Below are positions 1 through 10,013 of a stretch of DNA of 64,000 bases, piece by piece. The notes beneath the pieces are model-generated. The model did no database searches. It saw only the letters and a program-made list of their open reading frames with translations, and was not told where the DNA came from. Every line of letters begins with the position of its first letter. Within the stretch, counting starts at the first letter, position 1. A program made the translations under genes and the position numbers. Source of the DNA: Thermomonas sp. S9 (lineage in GTDB: Bacteria; Pseudomonadota; Gammaproteobacteria; Xanthomonadales; Xanthomonadaceae); contig NZ_JAJDFY010000001.1 of the NCBI RefSeq assembly GCF_024704365.1, forward strand, positions 2,585,001 to 2,649,000, read 5' to 3'.

Positions 1-1
1 C

Positions 2-1261
2 GGCCGCGACCTGATCGCGCAGGCGCCCACCGGCAGCGGCAAGACCGCGGCCTTCGGGCTGGGCCTGCTGCAGCGGATCGACCCCGCAACCGGCGGCACG
101 CAGGCGCTGGTGCTCTGCCCCACCCGCGAGCTGGCCGACCAGGTGGGCAAGCAGCTGCGCAAGCTGGCCACCGGCATCGCCAACCTCAAGCTGTCGGTGC
201 TGTGCGGCGGGATCCCGCTGGCGCCGCAGCTGGCCTCGCTGGCGCATCCACCGCACGTGGTGGTGGGCACGCCCGGGCGCGTGCTGGAACTGGTGCAGAA
301 GGACGCGCTGGATCTGCGCGGCGTGCGCGTGCTGGTGCTGGACGAGGCCGACCGCATGCTGGACATGGGCTTCGACGAACCGATCCGCGCGCTGGCCAGG
401 CGCACCCCGAAGGACCGCCAGGGGCTGTTGTTCTCGGCCACCTTTCCCGACGCCATCCGCACCCTGGCCACCGCCATGCTGCGCGCGCCGGTGGAAGTCA
501 GCGTGGGCGGCGGCGGGCAGCCGGCGACGATCGAGGCGCGCTTCTTCGAGGCCGACCCGGCGCGGCGCGCCCCGCAGCTGGCCGCGCTGCTGCTGCAGTT
601 CAACCCGGCCTCCACCGTGGTGTTCTGCAACATGCGCAAGGACACCGAAGAGGTCGTGGCCTCGCTGGCGCACTACGGCTTCGACGCGCTGGCCCTGCAC
701 GGCGACATGGAGCAGCGCGACCGCGAGGAAGTGCTGGTGCGCTTTTCCAACCGCAGCTGCAACGTGCTGGTGGCCAGCGACGTGGCCGCGCGCGGGCTGG
801 ACATCGACGACATCGGCGCGGTGGTGAACTTCGAGCTTCCCACCGACGTCGACACCTACCTGCACCGCATCGGCCGCACCGGCCGCGCCGGGCGCGACGG
901 CCTCGCCCTGAGCCTGGTCGCCGAGAAGGAGCGCGGACGCGCCACCCTGATCGAGGAACGCCAGGGAACCCCGATCCGCTTCGAACGCATCGCCGCGCTG
1001 GACGGCAAGCCGCGCGGCGTGCCGCAGGCGGCGATGGCGACGCTGCGCATCGATGCCGGCCGCACCGACAAGCTGCGCCCCGGCGATATCGTCGGCGCGC
1101 TGACTGGTGAGGCCGGGCTGCACAAGGACGCGATCGGCAAGATCGACGTCTATCCCACCCGCAGCTACGTCGCCATCGCACGCGCGCAGGCCGACCGCGC
1201 GCTGGAGCGCCTGCGCGCCGGCAGGATCAAGGGCCGCCGTCTGCGCCTCCACCGGCTGTAG
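2..1261 (+). CDS. dbpA: ATP-dependent RNA helicase DbpA, 5' end missing
   Basis: DEAD-box helicase; DbpA proteins bind 23S rRNA helix 92 and help assemble the large ribosomal subunit in the cytoplasm. The reading frame is open from the window edge, so the start and the Q motif lie outside; 419 codons plus stop are visible. In order one sees the Walker A loop APTGSGKT, the PTRELA motif, the DEAD box VLDEAD, the SAT motif (FSAT), and motif VI HRIGRTGR. After the two RecA-like domains comes a C-terminal domain of about 75 residues (GDIVGALTGEAGL through KGRRLRL), which matches the DbpA-specific RNA-binding domain and separates it from RhlE/SrmB-type helicases. Identification is strong; only the N-terminus is unknown. 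Confidence 0.93.
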   Translation, partial: GRDLIAQAPTGSGKTAAFGLGLLQRIDPATGGTQALVLCPTRELADQVGKQLRKLATGIANLKLSVLCGGIPLAPQLASLAHPPHVVVGTPGRVLELVQKDALDLRGVRVLVLDEADRMLDMGFDEPIRALARRTPKDRQGLLFSATFPDAIRTLATAMLRAPVEVSVGGGGQPATIEARFFEADPARRAPQLAALLLQFNPASTVVFCNMRKDTEEVVASLAHYGFDALALHGDMEQRDREEVLVRFSNRSCNVLVASDVAARGLDIDDIGAVVNFELPTDVDTYLHRIGRTGRAGRDGLALSLVAEKERGRATLIEERQGTPIRFERIAALDGKPRGVPQAAMATLRIDAGRTDKLRPGDIVGALTGEAGLHKDAIGKIDVYPTRSYVAIARAQADRALERLRAGRIKGRRLRLHRL

Positions 1262-1277
1262 CCGGCGAAGGCGGTGC

Positions 1278-2087
1278 TCACTGCGACTGTGCGGCCAGCA
1301 CCCGCCGCACCAGTGCCAACGACGCCATGGCCACCAGGCTGGCACCGGCCACCATCACCACCTCGAACGGCCACAGGTTGTGCGAGGTGGGGTCGCGCGC
1401 GGTGTCCAGCACGATGCGCAGCAGCACGAACGCCACCGCGGCCGCCGGCACCGCCGCCAGCCAGCGCCATCCGCCGCGCCAGCGCCAGAGGGCCCAAAGC
1501 GGCCAGCCGATGCCGGCCCCCGCCAGCCCGAGCATCAGCAGCATGAAGCCGCTGAACCACACCATCGCCCCGGCCGACGGCGGCACCTGCGCCGCCTGCG
1601 CACGCAGCTGGTCGGCGCGCGCATGTTCCTGCGCACGCAGCGCCGCCACCCAGCCCGGTGGCGCGCCCGGCGCCGGGGCATCGGCCTCGACCGTCACCGA
1701 CAGCGGCCAGCGCGCGATTTCCGGGGTGCTCGCGGGGCGGCCATCGCCGGCACTGACGCGCACCTCGTCCACCTGCCCCGGCTTGAACAGGAAGAAGAAC
1801 CCGAGCGCCTCGCCATCGCCGGAATACTGCAGCGACGGGCTGCTGCCCGCCTCCACCGGGCGTCCACGGAAATACGGACGCGCCCACAGGTGGACCGGCG
1901 CCGGCGCGGCATAGCCGATGCGCAGGTACACCGCCTGGTTCGGCGGCACCCGGATCTCGGGTCCAGGCGGGAAGGTCTCGCGCAGCTCCACCACAGGCGT
2001 TGCCGCGGCCTGCGCCCGCACCGGCCCCGCGAACACGCCCAGCAGCACCAGCCACCCGGCACACGCCACCCCTTTCCATCCGCGCAT
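1278..2087 (-). CDS. Secreted/membrane hypothetical protein with C-terminal TM segments
   Basis: I do not recognise a named family. The 269-residue product starts with a Sec-type signal (MRGWKGVACAGWLVLLGVFAGPVRAQA). A periplasmic region of about 150 residues rich in Pro, Val and Glu follows, then three hydrophobic stretches near residues 175-265 (around WFSGFMLLMLGL, WLAAVPAAAVAFVLL and FEVVMVAGASLVAMASL). The layout suggests an extracytoplasmic beta-rich domain anchored by C-terminal membrane helices. The start at 2087 was chosen because it gives a clean signal peptide and a GGAGGGG ribosome binding site just upstream; the longer reading frame to 2363 overlaps the cupin gene. It converges on dbpA with a 16-base gap and no obvious terminator. 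Confidence 0.7.
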   Translation of the reverse strand: MRGWKGVACAGWLVLLGVFAGPVRAQAAATPVVELRETFPPGPEIRVPPNQAVYLRIGYAAPAPVHLWARPYFRGRPVEAGSSPSLQYSGDGEALGFFFLFKPGQVDEVRVSAGDGRPASTPEIARWPLSVTVEADAPAPGAPPGWVAALRAQEHARADQLRAQAAQVPPSAGAMVWFSGFMLLMLGLAGAGIGWPLWALWRWRGGWRWLAAVPAAAVAFVLLRIVLDTARDPTSHNLWPFEVVMVAGASLVAMASLALVRRVLAAQSQ

Positions 2088-2169
2088 CCGCGTCCCCTCC
2101 GCCCTGCGTCGGCGCGAGTCTAACCCCGCCCGGGCCGGGTGCCTGCAGGCCGGCCGCCGCGCGACTGCC

Positions 2170-2652
2170 TCAGTACGGCCGGCCGTCCTTGTGGGTGAAC
2201 ACCCAGCCGCCCGTCGCGGTTCCGACCGCCACGAGGTCGTCGTCGGGATACACGACCGAATCGTTCGGGGGTGCGGTCGCCCACCTCGAGGTACACCGCC
2301 TCGCGGTCGCTCTCGTTGACGAGGTGGTGGGCATCGCCGCTGCCGGCCTTGAAGCCGGCGCACATGCCCGGCGCGAGCCGGGTGCGGCCGGCATCGGTGA
2401 CCAGCGTCGGCTCGCCTTCCAGCACGTAGATGAACTCATCCTGCAGGGCATGCGCATGCCGCAGCGCGGACACCGCGCCGGGCGCCAGCCGGGTCAGGTT
2501 GACCCCGAAATTCGCAAGCCCGAACAGGGTTCCAAGTGGCTGTTGACCCGGCCGGCCATGCGCGCGGCGAACGGCGGCGGATACAGGGATAGCGCATTGC
2601 GCGGCGGCGCGTCGTGGGCCGCGATGGCAACGGGAGGTGTCGGCTCGCTCAT
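2170..2652 (-). CDS. Cupin-domain protein, two compensating frameshifts
   Basis: Small cupin (about 160 residues) of the single-domain beta-barrel type; function unknown, usually a metal-dependent enzyme or ligand-binding protein. The N-terminus ([16 protein letters not shown]) reads in one frame, the cupin core (LGTLFGLANFGVNLTRLAPG, then RHAHALQDEFIYVLEG with the metal-ligand pattern HxH...E) in a second, and the end (NDSVVYPDDDLVAVG...HKDGRPY) back in the first. The first break is near 2540, where one C seems missing (TGGCTG for an expected TGGCCTG). The second is an extra base in the G5 run at 2267-2271. Total length is exactly 161 codons, so the two lesions cancel. The ATG overlaps the stop of the upstream DsbA-like gene (ATGA), suggesting translational coupling. 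Confidence 0.75.
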
Positions 2653-3416
2653 GGGATGCACTCGGAAGAAGGGATTGGAAACACTGCGGAGGGAGCGAGC
2701 ATCGCTCGCCGCGAGGGCGATGCCGAAGGCAGCGCCTGTCCACACCACGGGTTCACTGCGTCGCGATCTCCCCGCAGCGCGCGTTCGAACACCTCCGGCG
2801 GCTGGCCGCCGGAAATCAGGTGCCTGCGCTCCACGATCACGGCGGGCACGCTGCGGATGCCCAGGTTCTGGAAAAACTGCTCGGCGGCACGCACCGCATC
2901 TGCGAACTCGCCGCCGTCCAGAACCGCGCGCGCGCGCTGCGCGTCCAGGCCCACCCCGGCCGCGATCTCCGCCAGCACCGCGCGGTCGCTGATGTCGAGG
3001 CCCTCGCTGAAGTTGGCCACCAGCAGCGCGCGCTTCAGCGGCAGCTGGCGCTCCGGCGCTTCCACTTCCGCCCAGTGCAGCAGGCGATGCGCGTCGAAGG
3101 TGTTCCAGGTGCGGCTGCGCGCGTTGAAGTCGAAGGTGAAGCCCAACTCGGCGCCGCGCTCGCGGATGCGCGCCTGGTTCTCGGCCAGCTGCGCATCGTC
3201 CATCCCGTACTTGCGCTTGAGGTTCTCGGCCACGTCCATGCCGCCGGGCGGCATGTTCGGGTCCAGCTCGAACGGCTGGAAGTGCAGCTCCGCCGCCACC
3301 TCGCCCTGCAGCCGCCGCAAGGCCTGCTCCAACGAAGCCAGCCCCACCGCGCACCACGGGCAGACCACGTCGGAGACGAAATCGATGCGCAGCGTCTTCG
3401 GCATCGGCGCGCTCAT
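2649..3416 (-). CDS. DsbA-family (FrnE-like) thiol oxidoreductase
   Basis: Thioredoxin-fold protein of the FrnE/DsbA branch, 255 residues, cytoplasmic by its lack of a signal peptide. The active-site CPWC lies near residue 18 ([11 protein letters not shown]), followed by the all-helical insert and a cis-Pro region around [19 protein letters not shown], as in FrnE-type polyketide isomerase/disulfide proteins. The ATG at 3416 overlaps the hutU stop (ATGA), and its own stop overlaps the cupin start, so hutU, this gene and the cupin look like one transcript. The last 40 or so residues (after ERALRGD) are proline- and serine-rich, do not look like the family, and run through a small inverted repeat at 2695-2709. 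A real extension, or a frameshift shortly before the normal end, are both possible. Confidence 0.83.
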   Translation of the reverse strand: MSAPMPKTLRIDFVSDVVCPWCAVGLASLEQALRRLQGEVAAELHFQPFELDPNMPPGGMDVAENLKRKYGMDDAQLAENQARIRERGAELGFTFDFNARSRTWNTFDAHRLLHWAEVEAPERQLPLKRALLVANFSEGLDISDRAVLAEIAAGVGLDAQRARAVLDGGEFADAVRAAEQFFQNLGIRSVPAVIVERRHLISGGQPPEVFERALRGDRDAVNPWCGQALPSASPSRRAMLAPSAVFPIPSSECIP

Positions 3417-5079
3417 GGCAGCATCGGCAGCTTGAGGCCCTGCTCCCGCGCGCACGCCTGCGCGATCTCGTAGCCCGCGTCGGCATGCCGCATCACGCCG
3501 GTGCCGGGGTCGTTCCACAGCACGCGGGCGATGCGCTTGTCGGCGGCATCGGTGCCGTCGCAGACGATGACCACGCCGCTGTGCTGCGAGTAGCCCATAC
3601 CGACGCCGCCGCCGTGGTGCAGGCTGACCCAGGTCGCGCCGCCGGCGACGTTGAGCATGGCGTTGAGCAGCGGCCAGTCGGAGACGGCATCAGAGCCGTC
3701 GCGCATCGCTTCGGTCTCGCGGTTCGGCGAGGCGACGCTGCCGGAATCCAGATGGTCGCGGCCGATCACGATCGGCGCCTTCAGCTCGCCGTTGCGCACC
3801 ATGGCGTTGAACGCCAGGCCCAGCTTGTGGCGCAGGCCCAGGCCCACCCAGCAGATGCGCGCCGGCAGGCCCTGAAGCTGATGCGCTCGCGCGCCATGTC
3901 CAGCCAGCGGTGCAGGTGCGGATCGTCCGGAATCAGCTCCTTCACCTTGGCGTCGGTCCTGTAGATGTCCTCCGGATCGCCGGAGAGCGCCACCCAGCGG
4001 AACGGGCCGATGCCGCGGCAGAACAGCGGCCGCACGTAGGCCGGCACGAAACCGGGGAAGTCGAAGGCGTTCTTGCAGCCCTCGTCGAACGCCATCTGGC
4101 GGATGTTGTTGCCGTAGTCGACGGTGGGGATGCCCTGCGCGTGAAAGGCCAGCATGGCCTCGACATGCACGCGCATCGACTGCTTGGCCGCGTCGCGCAC
4201 CTTGTCCGGGTTCGACTTCTGCGCGTCCAGCCACCGCTCCACGCTCCAGCCGACCGGCAGGTAGCCGTGCACCGGGTCGTGCGCGCTGGTCTGGTCGGTG
4301 ACGCAATCGGGGCGCACGCCGCGGCGCACCAGCTCCGGCAGGAGCTCCGCCGCGTTGCCGAGCAGCGCGATCGACTTGGCCTCGCCCGCCTTGGTGTATT
4401 TCCCGATGCGGGCCAAGGCGTCGTCGAGGTCGGTGGCCTGCTCGTCCACGTAGCGGGTGCGCAGGCGGAAGTCGATGCTCGACTGCCGGCATTCGATGGT
4501 GAGGCTGCACGCGCCGGCCAGCGAGGCCGCCAGCGGCTGCGCGCCGCCCATGCCGCCCAGGCCCGCGGTCAGGATCCAGCGCCCTTTCAGCGAGCCGCCG
4601 TAGTGCTGGCGGCCCATCTCCACGAAGGTCTCGTAGGTGCCCTGCACGATGCCCTGCGAGCCGATATAGATCCACGAGCCGGCCGTCATCTGGCCGTACA
4701 TCATCAGGCCCTTGCGATCGAGCGCGTTGAAGTGCTCCCAGGTCGCCCAGTGCGGCACCAGGTTGGAGTTGGCGATCAACACCCGCGGCGCGTCGGGATG
4801 GGTGGGGAACACGCCCACCGGCTTGCCGGACTGTACCAGCAGGGTCTCGTCGTCGCCGAGGGTCTTCAGTGTTTCAAGGATCTTGTCGAAACACTCCCAG
4901 TCGCGCGCGGCGCGACCGATACCGCCATACACCACCAAATCTTCCGGACGCTCGGCCACGTCGGGGTCGAGGTTGTTCTGCAGCATCCGGAACGGCGCCT
5001 CGGTCAGCCACGAGCGGCAGGTCAGCGTGCTGCCGCGCGGTGCGCGGATGCGGCGGGAGGGATCGTGGCGGTTGGACAT
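3413..5079 (-). CDS. hutU: Urocanate hydratase HutU, single frameshift
   Basis: Converts urocanate to 4-imidazolone-5-propionate, the second step of histidine degradation, using tightly bound NAD+ as an electrophile. The restored length of 555 residues is normal for the family. Visible signatures are the NAD-binding glycine loop [10 protein letters not shown], the conserved segment NNIRQMAF, and the cysteine in [11 protein letters not shown] expected at the active site. Near 3874 the frame breaks between ERISF and [11 protein letters not shown]; one G is missing on the plus strand (TTCCAGGGC became TTCAGGGC on the coding strand). Everything after it is highly conserved, so I regard the gene as one unit. 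The start at 5079 has AGGAG upstream. Divergent from the lipoprotein phosphodiesterase at 5163. Confidence 0.92.
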
Positions 5080-5162
5080 CGGTAGCGGCTCCTGGAACGA
5101 AGCAGTAATTATCGCATCGCGCCCGCCACCGGCCGGTCATGGTCGCCGGCTATCATCGACGG

Positions 5163-6431
5163 ATGCGCGCCGTCCTCACCTCCCTGCTCACCACTGCGCT
5201 GCTGGCCGTGGCCGGCTGCGCCAGTCCTCCCGCTCCCCGCCCCGCGACCGCGGCGACCACCGCTGCCACGGCTCCCACCCGCGCCGTCGCGCCGGTGCTG
5301 TTGATCTCGATCGACGGCCTGCGCCCGGACGATCTGGCCGATGCGCCCACCCTGCAGGCACTGGCCGCGACCGGCGTGCGCGCGCAGTGGATGAATCCGT
5401 CGTTCCCGACGCTGACCTTCCCCAACCACTACACCCTGGTGACCGGGCTGCGCCCCGACCATCACGGCATCGTGAACAACAGCATGCGCGACCCGGTACT
5501 GGGGCGGTTCGCGCTGAACGACCGCCAGGCCGTGAGCGATGGCCGCTGGTGGGAAGGCGGCGAGCCGATCTGGGTCACCGCGCACAGGGCCGGGCTGCGC
5601 ACCGCCACCATGTTCTGGCCAGGCAGCGAAGCCGCGATCCACGGCGTGCGTCCGGACGAATGGCATCCCTTCGACGCCGGGATCACCCCGGCCCAGCGCG
5701 TGGACACCGTGCTCGGCTGGCTGCGGGCGCCGCCTGCGCAGCGGCCCGCGTTCATGACCCTGTATTTCGACCAGGTCGATCATGCCGAGCACGATGCCGG
5801 CCCCGGTAGCCCGCCTGCGCGCGCCGCGGTCGCCGAGGTGGACGCCGCGCTCGCGCGCCTGGTCGAGGGCTTGCGCCAGCGCGGGATGCTGGACGCCCTC
5901 AACATCGTGGTGGTCTCCGACCACGGCATGGCGCGTGTGCCGGACGGCCAGGTGGTGACGGTGGACACGCTGGTGCCGGCGGACATCGCCGAGGTGGAAA
6001 CCGCCGGCCAGGTGGTCGGCATCCGCCCGCGGCCCGGCCATGCGGCCGAGGCCGAGGCGCGCCTGCTCGGCCGCCATCCGCACTACGCATGCTGGCGCAA
6101 GGGCGAACTGCCGGCGCGCTGGCACTACGGCACGCATCCGCGCATCCCGCCGATCGTGTGCCTGATGGATGAAGGCTGGGACGCACTGTCTCCCGGCTGG
6201 AAGACCAAGCGCCGCCCGGGCGACCGCGGCTCGCACGGCTTCGACCCGGCGCTGCCGTCGATGCGCGCGGTGTTCATCGCGCACGGGCCGGCGTTCAATC
6301 CCGGCACGCTGCTGCCACCGTTCGACAACGTGGACGTGTACCCGCTGCTGGCGTTTCTGCTGCACCTGCCGCCGGCGGCGAACGACGGCGACCTGGCACC
6401 GCTGCGGCCGGGGCTGCGCGAGGCGCGCTGA
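5163..6431 (+). CDS. Alkaline-phosphatase-superfamily nucleotide pyrophosphatase/phosphodiesterase lipoprotein
   Basis: 422-residue member of the NPP branch (ectonucleotide pyrophosphatase/phosphodiesterase), predicted to cleave phosphodiester or pyrophosphate bonds outside the cytoplasm. The N-terminus is a lipoprotein signal with lipobox VAGC, followed by an Ala/Thr/Pro-rich linker. Two-metal-site motifs appear in order: LLISIDGLRPDDL (first Asp), PTLTFPNHY with the nucleophile Thr, DQVDHAEHD, VVSDHGM, and the late His in RGSHGFD. The start at 5163 was preferred to an in-frame codon eight residues earlier because it gives a proper signal peptide. It sits between hutU and hutG on the opposite strand and is not an obvious hut gene. 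Confidence 0.85.
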   Translation: MRAVLTSLLTTALLAVAGCASPPAPRPATAATTAATAPTRAVAPVLLISIDGLRPDDLADAPTLQALAATGVRAQWMNPSFPTLTFPNHYTLVTGLRPDHHGIVNNSMRDPVLGRFALNDRQAVSDGRWWEGGEPIWVTAHRAGLRTATMFWPGSEAAIHGVRPDEWHPFDAGITPAQRVDTVLGWLRAPPAQRPAFMTLYFDQVDHAEHDAGPGSPPARAAVAEVDAALARLVEGLRQRGMLDALNIVVVSDHGMARVPDGQVVTVDTLVPADIAEVETAGQVVGIRPRPGHAAEAEARLLGRHPHYACWRKGELPARWHYGTHPRIPPIVCLMDEGWDALSPGWKTKRRPGDRGSHGFDPALPSMRAVFIAHGPAFNPGTLLPPFDNVDVYPLLAFLLHLPPAANDGDLAPLRPGLREAR

Positions 6432-6434
6432 AGT

Positions 6435-7408
6435 TCAGCCGCCGCGCGCCCGCCAGGCCGCGTGGGTGACGCGGTGGATCAGGCGCGCCGCCACCCGCGC
6501 GGTGGCCGCGTCGCGATCCAGGCGCGGGCACAGCTCGGCCACGTCCAGCAGGCGCAGCTTGCCGCTGGCCGCCACTGCATCCAGCAGCGGCTCTGCCACC
6601 TCCAGCGGCACCCCGCGCGCGGCCGGCGCGCTCACGCCCGGCGCCACCGCTTGTGGCAGCGCGTCGATGTCGAGGGTGAGATACACCGCATCGACGCCAG
6701 CTCAGCTTCGCCTGCAGTTCGGCCAGCCGCTGCGGCAGATCGAGCAGCCCCAACTCGTCATCGCGCACGTAGTGCACCCCGAGGGCGTCGGCGGTGTCGA
6801 ACAGCACGCGCGTGTTGGCCGCAACGCTGATGCCATAGACCCAGTACTCGAGCGGCAGGCCATTGGCGCGCGCGTGTTCGATCGCCTGCAGGAACGGCGT
6901 GCCGGAACTGCCCTGCGCCTGCCGGCGCAGGTCGAAGTGGGCATCGAGGTTGACGATCGCCAGCCGCGGCCGGCGCGCGCCGACGTGCCGCGCCAGGCCC
7001 AGATAGCTGGCATAGGCGATCTCGTGGCCGCCGCCCAGGCCCACGGCCAGATGCCCCGCGTCCAGCAGGCCGGCCATGGCGTCCGCATAGCGCGCCTGCG
7101 CGGCTTCGAGGTCGCCATCGGGGCAGGCGATGGTGCCGGCGTCGTACAGCGGCGCCTCGTCCAGCACCGGCAGGTTGGACAGCATCCGGCGCAGCGCGGC
7201 CGGCCCCTCCGCCGCGCCCACGCGGCCGTGATTGCGGCGCACGCCCTCGTCGCAGGCGAAGCCCAGCAGCGCAACGCCCGGTGCGGCATCCGCCGCCATC
7301 GCGCGCACCCACTGGTGCCAGCGCCGGGTGCTAGCGTCTTCAGGCAGATCGACGCGCCCCCCAGCCTTCCAGGGACGCGGGACGGGCCGCGCTGGCGGCG
7401 TCTTGCAT
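6435..7408 (-). CDS. hutG: Formimidoylglutamase HutG, two frameshifts
   Basis: Arginase/ureohydrolase-fold enzyme that releases formamide from N-formimidoyl-L-glutamate in histidine degradation. Binuclear metal motifs are visible: GGGHE, NLDAHFD and LTLDIDALP. The best start is the ATG at 7408, preceded by GGAGG and giving an N-terminus [16 protein letters not shown]. That frame breaks at the C6 run 7357-7362 (extra base), after which [18 protein letters not shown] continues. A second extra base at 6702 separates AELQAKL from the conserved [13 protein letters not shown]. Removing both gives 324 codons. An alternative TTG start at 7413 keeps the middle frame but lacks the Shine-Dalgarno spacing. 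Divergent from hutI across 86 bases. Confidence 0.9.
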
Positions 7409-7456
7409 GGCAAACCTCCGGGCGAGGGAAGGCCGTCATTCTAGGCCTGCCTTTGC

Positions 7457-7462
7457 CATAAT
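7457..7462 (+). promoter_or_regulatory. Possible extended -10 element for hutI
   Basis: The sequence TTTGCCATAAT lies in the 86-base divergent region between hutG and hutI, about 33 bases before the hutI start. CATAAT with an upstream TGC resembles an extended -10 hexamer. No good -35 match is present at the right distance, as expected for extended -10 promoters. I did not find a clear HutC operator palindrome. Confidence 0.35.
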
Positions 7463-7494
7463 CGGGCGTCACACGCGCCCCACGGAACCCGCCG

Positions 7495-8707
7495 ATGCCC
7501 GCCCAGCGCTGGGACCTGCTGCTGACCCACGCCACCCTCGCGACCCTGGACGGCGATGCGCCGTTCGGCCTGGTCGAGGACGGCGCGCTGGCGGTGGCCG
7601 CCGGCCGCATCGCCTGGGTCGGCCCGCTGCACGCACTGCCGCCCGGCGATGCCCTGCACACCGAGGACCTGCAGGGCCGCCTGCTGACGCCCGGCCTGAT
7701 CGACTGCCATACCCACCTGGTGTTCGCCGGCCACCGCGCGCACGAGTTCGACATGCGCCTCAACGGCGCCAGCTACGCGCAGATCGCACGCGCCGGCGGC
7801 GGCATTCTCTCGACCGTGCGCGCGGTGCGCGCTGCGAGCGAGGGGACCCTGCTGGAACAATCGCTGCCGCGCGCGCGCGCTGCTGGCCGATGGCGTCACC
7901 ACGCTGGAGATCAAGTCCGGCTACGGCCTGGATTTCGACAACGAGCGCAAGCTGCTGCGGGTGGCGCGCCGGATCGGCGAGCGGCTGGGCATCACCGTGC
8001 GCACCACGTATCTGGGCGCGCACGCACTGCCGCCGGAATTCGCCGGCGATCCAGACGGCTACATCGACGCGGTGATCGCCTGGCTGCCGCGCCTGCAAGC
8101 GGAAGGGCTGGTGGATGCGGTGGACGCCTTCTGCGAGGGCATCGGCTTTTCGCCCGCGCAGACTCGGCGCGTGTTCGAAGCCGCGCGCATACTGGGGTTG
8201 CCGGTGAAGCTGCACGCCGACCAGCTCAGCGACCTTGGCGGCGCGGCGCTGGCCGCCAGCTTCCAGGCGCTCTCCGCGGATCATCTGGAATACACCCGCG
8301 CCGATGGGGTGCAGGCGATGGCCGCCGCCGGCACGGTCGCGGTGCTGCTGCCCGGCGCCTTCCACGTGCTGCGCGAGACGAAGCTGCCGCCGATGGCGCT
8401 GCTGCGCGAGCACGGGGTGCCGATGGCGGTGGCCACCGACTGCAACCCGGGGACGTCGCCGCTGCTGTCGCTGCGCCAGGCCATGCAGCTGGCCTGCACC
8501 CACTTCCGGCTGACACCCGAAGAAGCGCTGCGCGGCGCCACCGTGCACGCCGCGCGCGCGCTCGGGCTTTCCGACCGCGGCCAGCTGCGTGCCGGGCTGC
8601 GCGCCGATTTCGTGCTATGGAACATCACCCATCCCGCCGAGCTGTGTTATTGGCTCGGCGGCCCGCTTGCCGAGCGCGTGTACGTCGCCGGCCGGCTACC
8701 CGACTGA
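7495..8707 (+). CDS. hutI: Imidazolonepropionase HutI, single frameshift
   Basis: Amidohydrolase that opens 4-imidazolone-5-propionate to N-formimidoyl-L-glutamate, between HutU and HutG in the pathway. Metal-binding HTH occurs in [14 protein letters not shown], further ligands in KLHADQ and [10 protein letters not shown], and LEIKSGYGL is a family signature. The frame breaks inside the GC-alternating tract at 7868-7880: upstream ends at EQSLPRAR and downstream resumes at [15 protein letters not shown]. The pattern fits loss of one GC dinucleotide (two bases) or gain of one base. Restored length is about 404 residues, normal for HutI. The stop is 16 bases before the dipeptidase start, so the two are probably cotranscribed. 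Confidence 0.92.
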
Positions 8708-8723
8708 CCCCCGGAGATTCCCG

Positions 8724-9941
8724 ATGCGCCTTGCCCTGCTCGCCGCCTGCCTGCTCGCTCTCCCGACCGCACATGCCCAGACCGGCAAGACCGCCGGCAC
8801 CGGGGCCAGCGACGCCGCGCGCAAGCTGGCGCAGTCCGCGATCATCGTGGACACCCACATCGACGCGCCCACCCGCCTGCTGGAACACTGGGCCGACCTC
8901 GACCGCGCGCAGCCCGACCGCGAGTTCGACTACGTCAAGGCCCGCCGCGGCGGCCTCGACGTGGCGTTCATGTCGATCTACACCTCGCCCGCACAGGACG
9001 CCGACGGCAGCGCCTGGCAGGTGGCCAACGAGATGATCGACGCGGTGCAGGCGCTGGTGCAGCGGCATCCCGACAAGTTCGCGCTGCTCACCTCGCCGCG
9101 CGACGTGGCGCGCCTGCGCGCGGGCGGGCGGGTGCTGCTGCCGCTGGGCATGGAGAACGGCGCGCCGCTCGGGGACGATCCCGGCAACGTCAAGTTCTTC
9201 TTCGACCGCGGCGTGCGCTACATCACCCTGGCGCACAGCGCGGCCAACCGCATCGCGGACTCCTCCTATGCGCAGGAGAAGCGCTGGAACGGGCTGAGCC
9301 CGTTCGGCCGCCAGGTGGTGGCGGAGATGAACCGGCTGGGCATGATGGTGGACGTCTCGCATCTGGGCGATGCCTCGGCGCTGGAGGCGATCCGGCTGAG
9401 CAAGGTGCCGGTGATCGCCAGCCATTCCGCATTCCGCCACTTCACCCCGGGCTTCGAGCGCAACATCAGCGACGAGATCGCCAGGGCAGTGGCGGCGCGC
9501 GGCGGCGTGGTGCAGATCCCGTTCGGCACCGGCTTCATCAGCCCCGAGGCCGCACAGGACATGCAGGCCTTCTTCCGCGCGCGCCAGGCCTTCAACCAGC
9601 ACAATGCCGAGCTGATCGCGCAGGGCAAGCCGCCGCTGGACCGCACCGCGTTCGACCGCGACTGGGCGCCCAAGCACCCGCCGCGCACCAGCACGCTGGC
9701 GCAGGTGCTGGACCAGATCGATTACGGGGTGAAGCTGATCGGCATCGACCACATCGGCATCGGCTCGGACTTCGACGGCGTGGATGGCGAATTGGCCGAC
9801 GGCCTGACCTCGGTGGCCGACTACCCGAACCTGGTGGCCGGGCTGCAGGCGCGCGGCTATACCGACGCCGACATCCGCAAGCTCCTCGGCGGCAACCTGC
9901 TGCGGGTATGGGGCGAGATCGAGGCCGGCGCCAATCGCTGA
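8724..9941 (+). CDS. Secreted membrane dipeptidase, peptidase family M19
   Basis: Zinc-dependent dipeptidase of the renal dipeptidase family, 405 residues, exported through a Sec signal peptide ([19 protein letters not shown]). M19 landmarks are [14 protein letters not shown] (first metal ligands HxD), the Glu bridge in [25 protein letters not shown] and the C-terminal [20 protein letters not shown] stands 8 bases before the ATG at 8724. It follows hutI by 16 bases and ends at the perfect terminator palindrome at 9963-9990. A link to peptide scavenging alongside histidine catabolism is my inference from position only. Confidence 0.9.
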   Translation: MRLALLAACLLALPTAHAQTGKTAGTGASDAARKLAQSAIIVDTHIDAPTRLLEHWADLDRAQPDREFDYVKARRGGLDVAFMSIYTSPAQDADGSAWQVANEMIDAVQALVQRHPDKFALLTSPRDVARLRAGGRVLLPLGMENGAPLGDDPGNVKFFFDRGVRYITLAHSAANRIADSSYAQEKRWNGLSPFGRQVVAEMNRLGMMVDVSHLGDASALEAIRLSKVPVIASHSAFRHFTPGFERNISDEIARAVAARGGVVQIPFGTGFISPEAAQDMQAFFRARQAFNQHNAELIAQGKPPLDRTAFDRDWAPKHPPRTSTLAQVLDQIDYGVKLIGIDHIGIGSDFDGVDGELADGLTSVADYPNLVAGLQARGYTDADIRKLLGGNLLRVWGEIEAGANR

Positions 9942-9962
9942 GCCGCGCCTACCCCCAGACAC

Positions 9963-9990
9963 ACGAAACCCCGCCGCGGCGGGGTTTCGT
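9963..9990. terminator. Perfect 28-base palindrome between convergent genes
   Basis: ACGAAACCCCGCCG is followed directly by its exact reverse complement, a 14-bp stem with A-rich and T-rich ends. It lies between the M19 dipeptidase and the THX-like gene, which face each other, and looks like a bidirectional intrinsic terminator. Confidence 0.8.
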
Positions 9991-10013
9991 CGCAAGCCTG
10001 CGATGCGGAGGGA

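Noticed and set aside
1107..2123. Long plus-strand frames opposite the hypothetical membrane protein, and many similar ones elsewhere
   Set aside because: Arg/Pro/His-rich shadow translations typical of high-GC antisense frames; no recognisable domain or ribosome binding site.
7409..7413. TTG start at 7413 for hutG
   Set aside because: It removes the first frameshift but loses Shine-Dalgarno spacing and gives an N-terminus ([14 protein letters not shown]) that looks like a shifted reading of the ATG frame.
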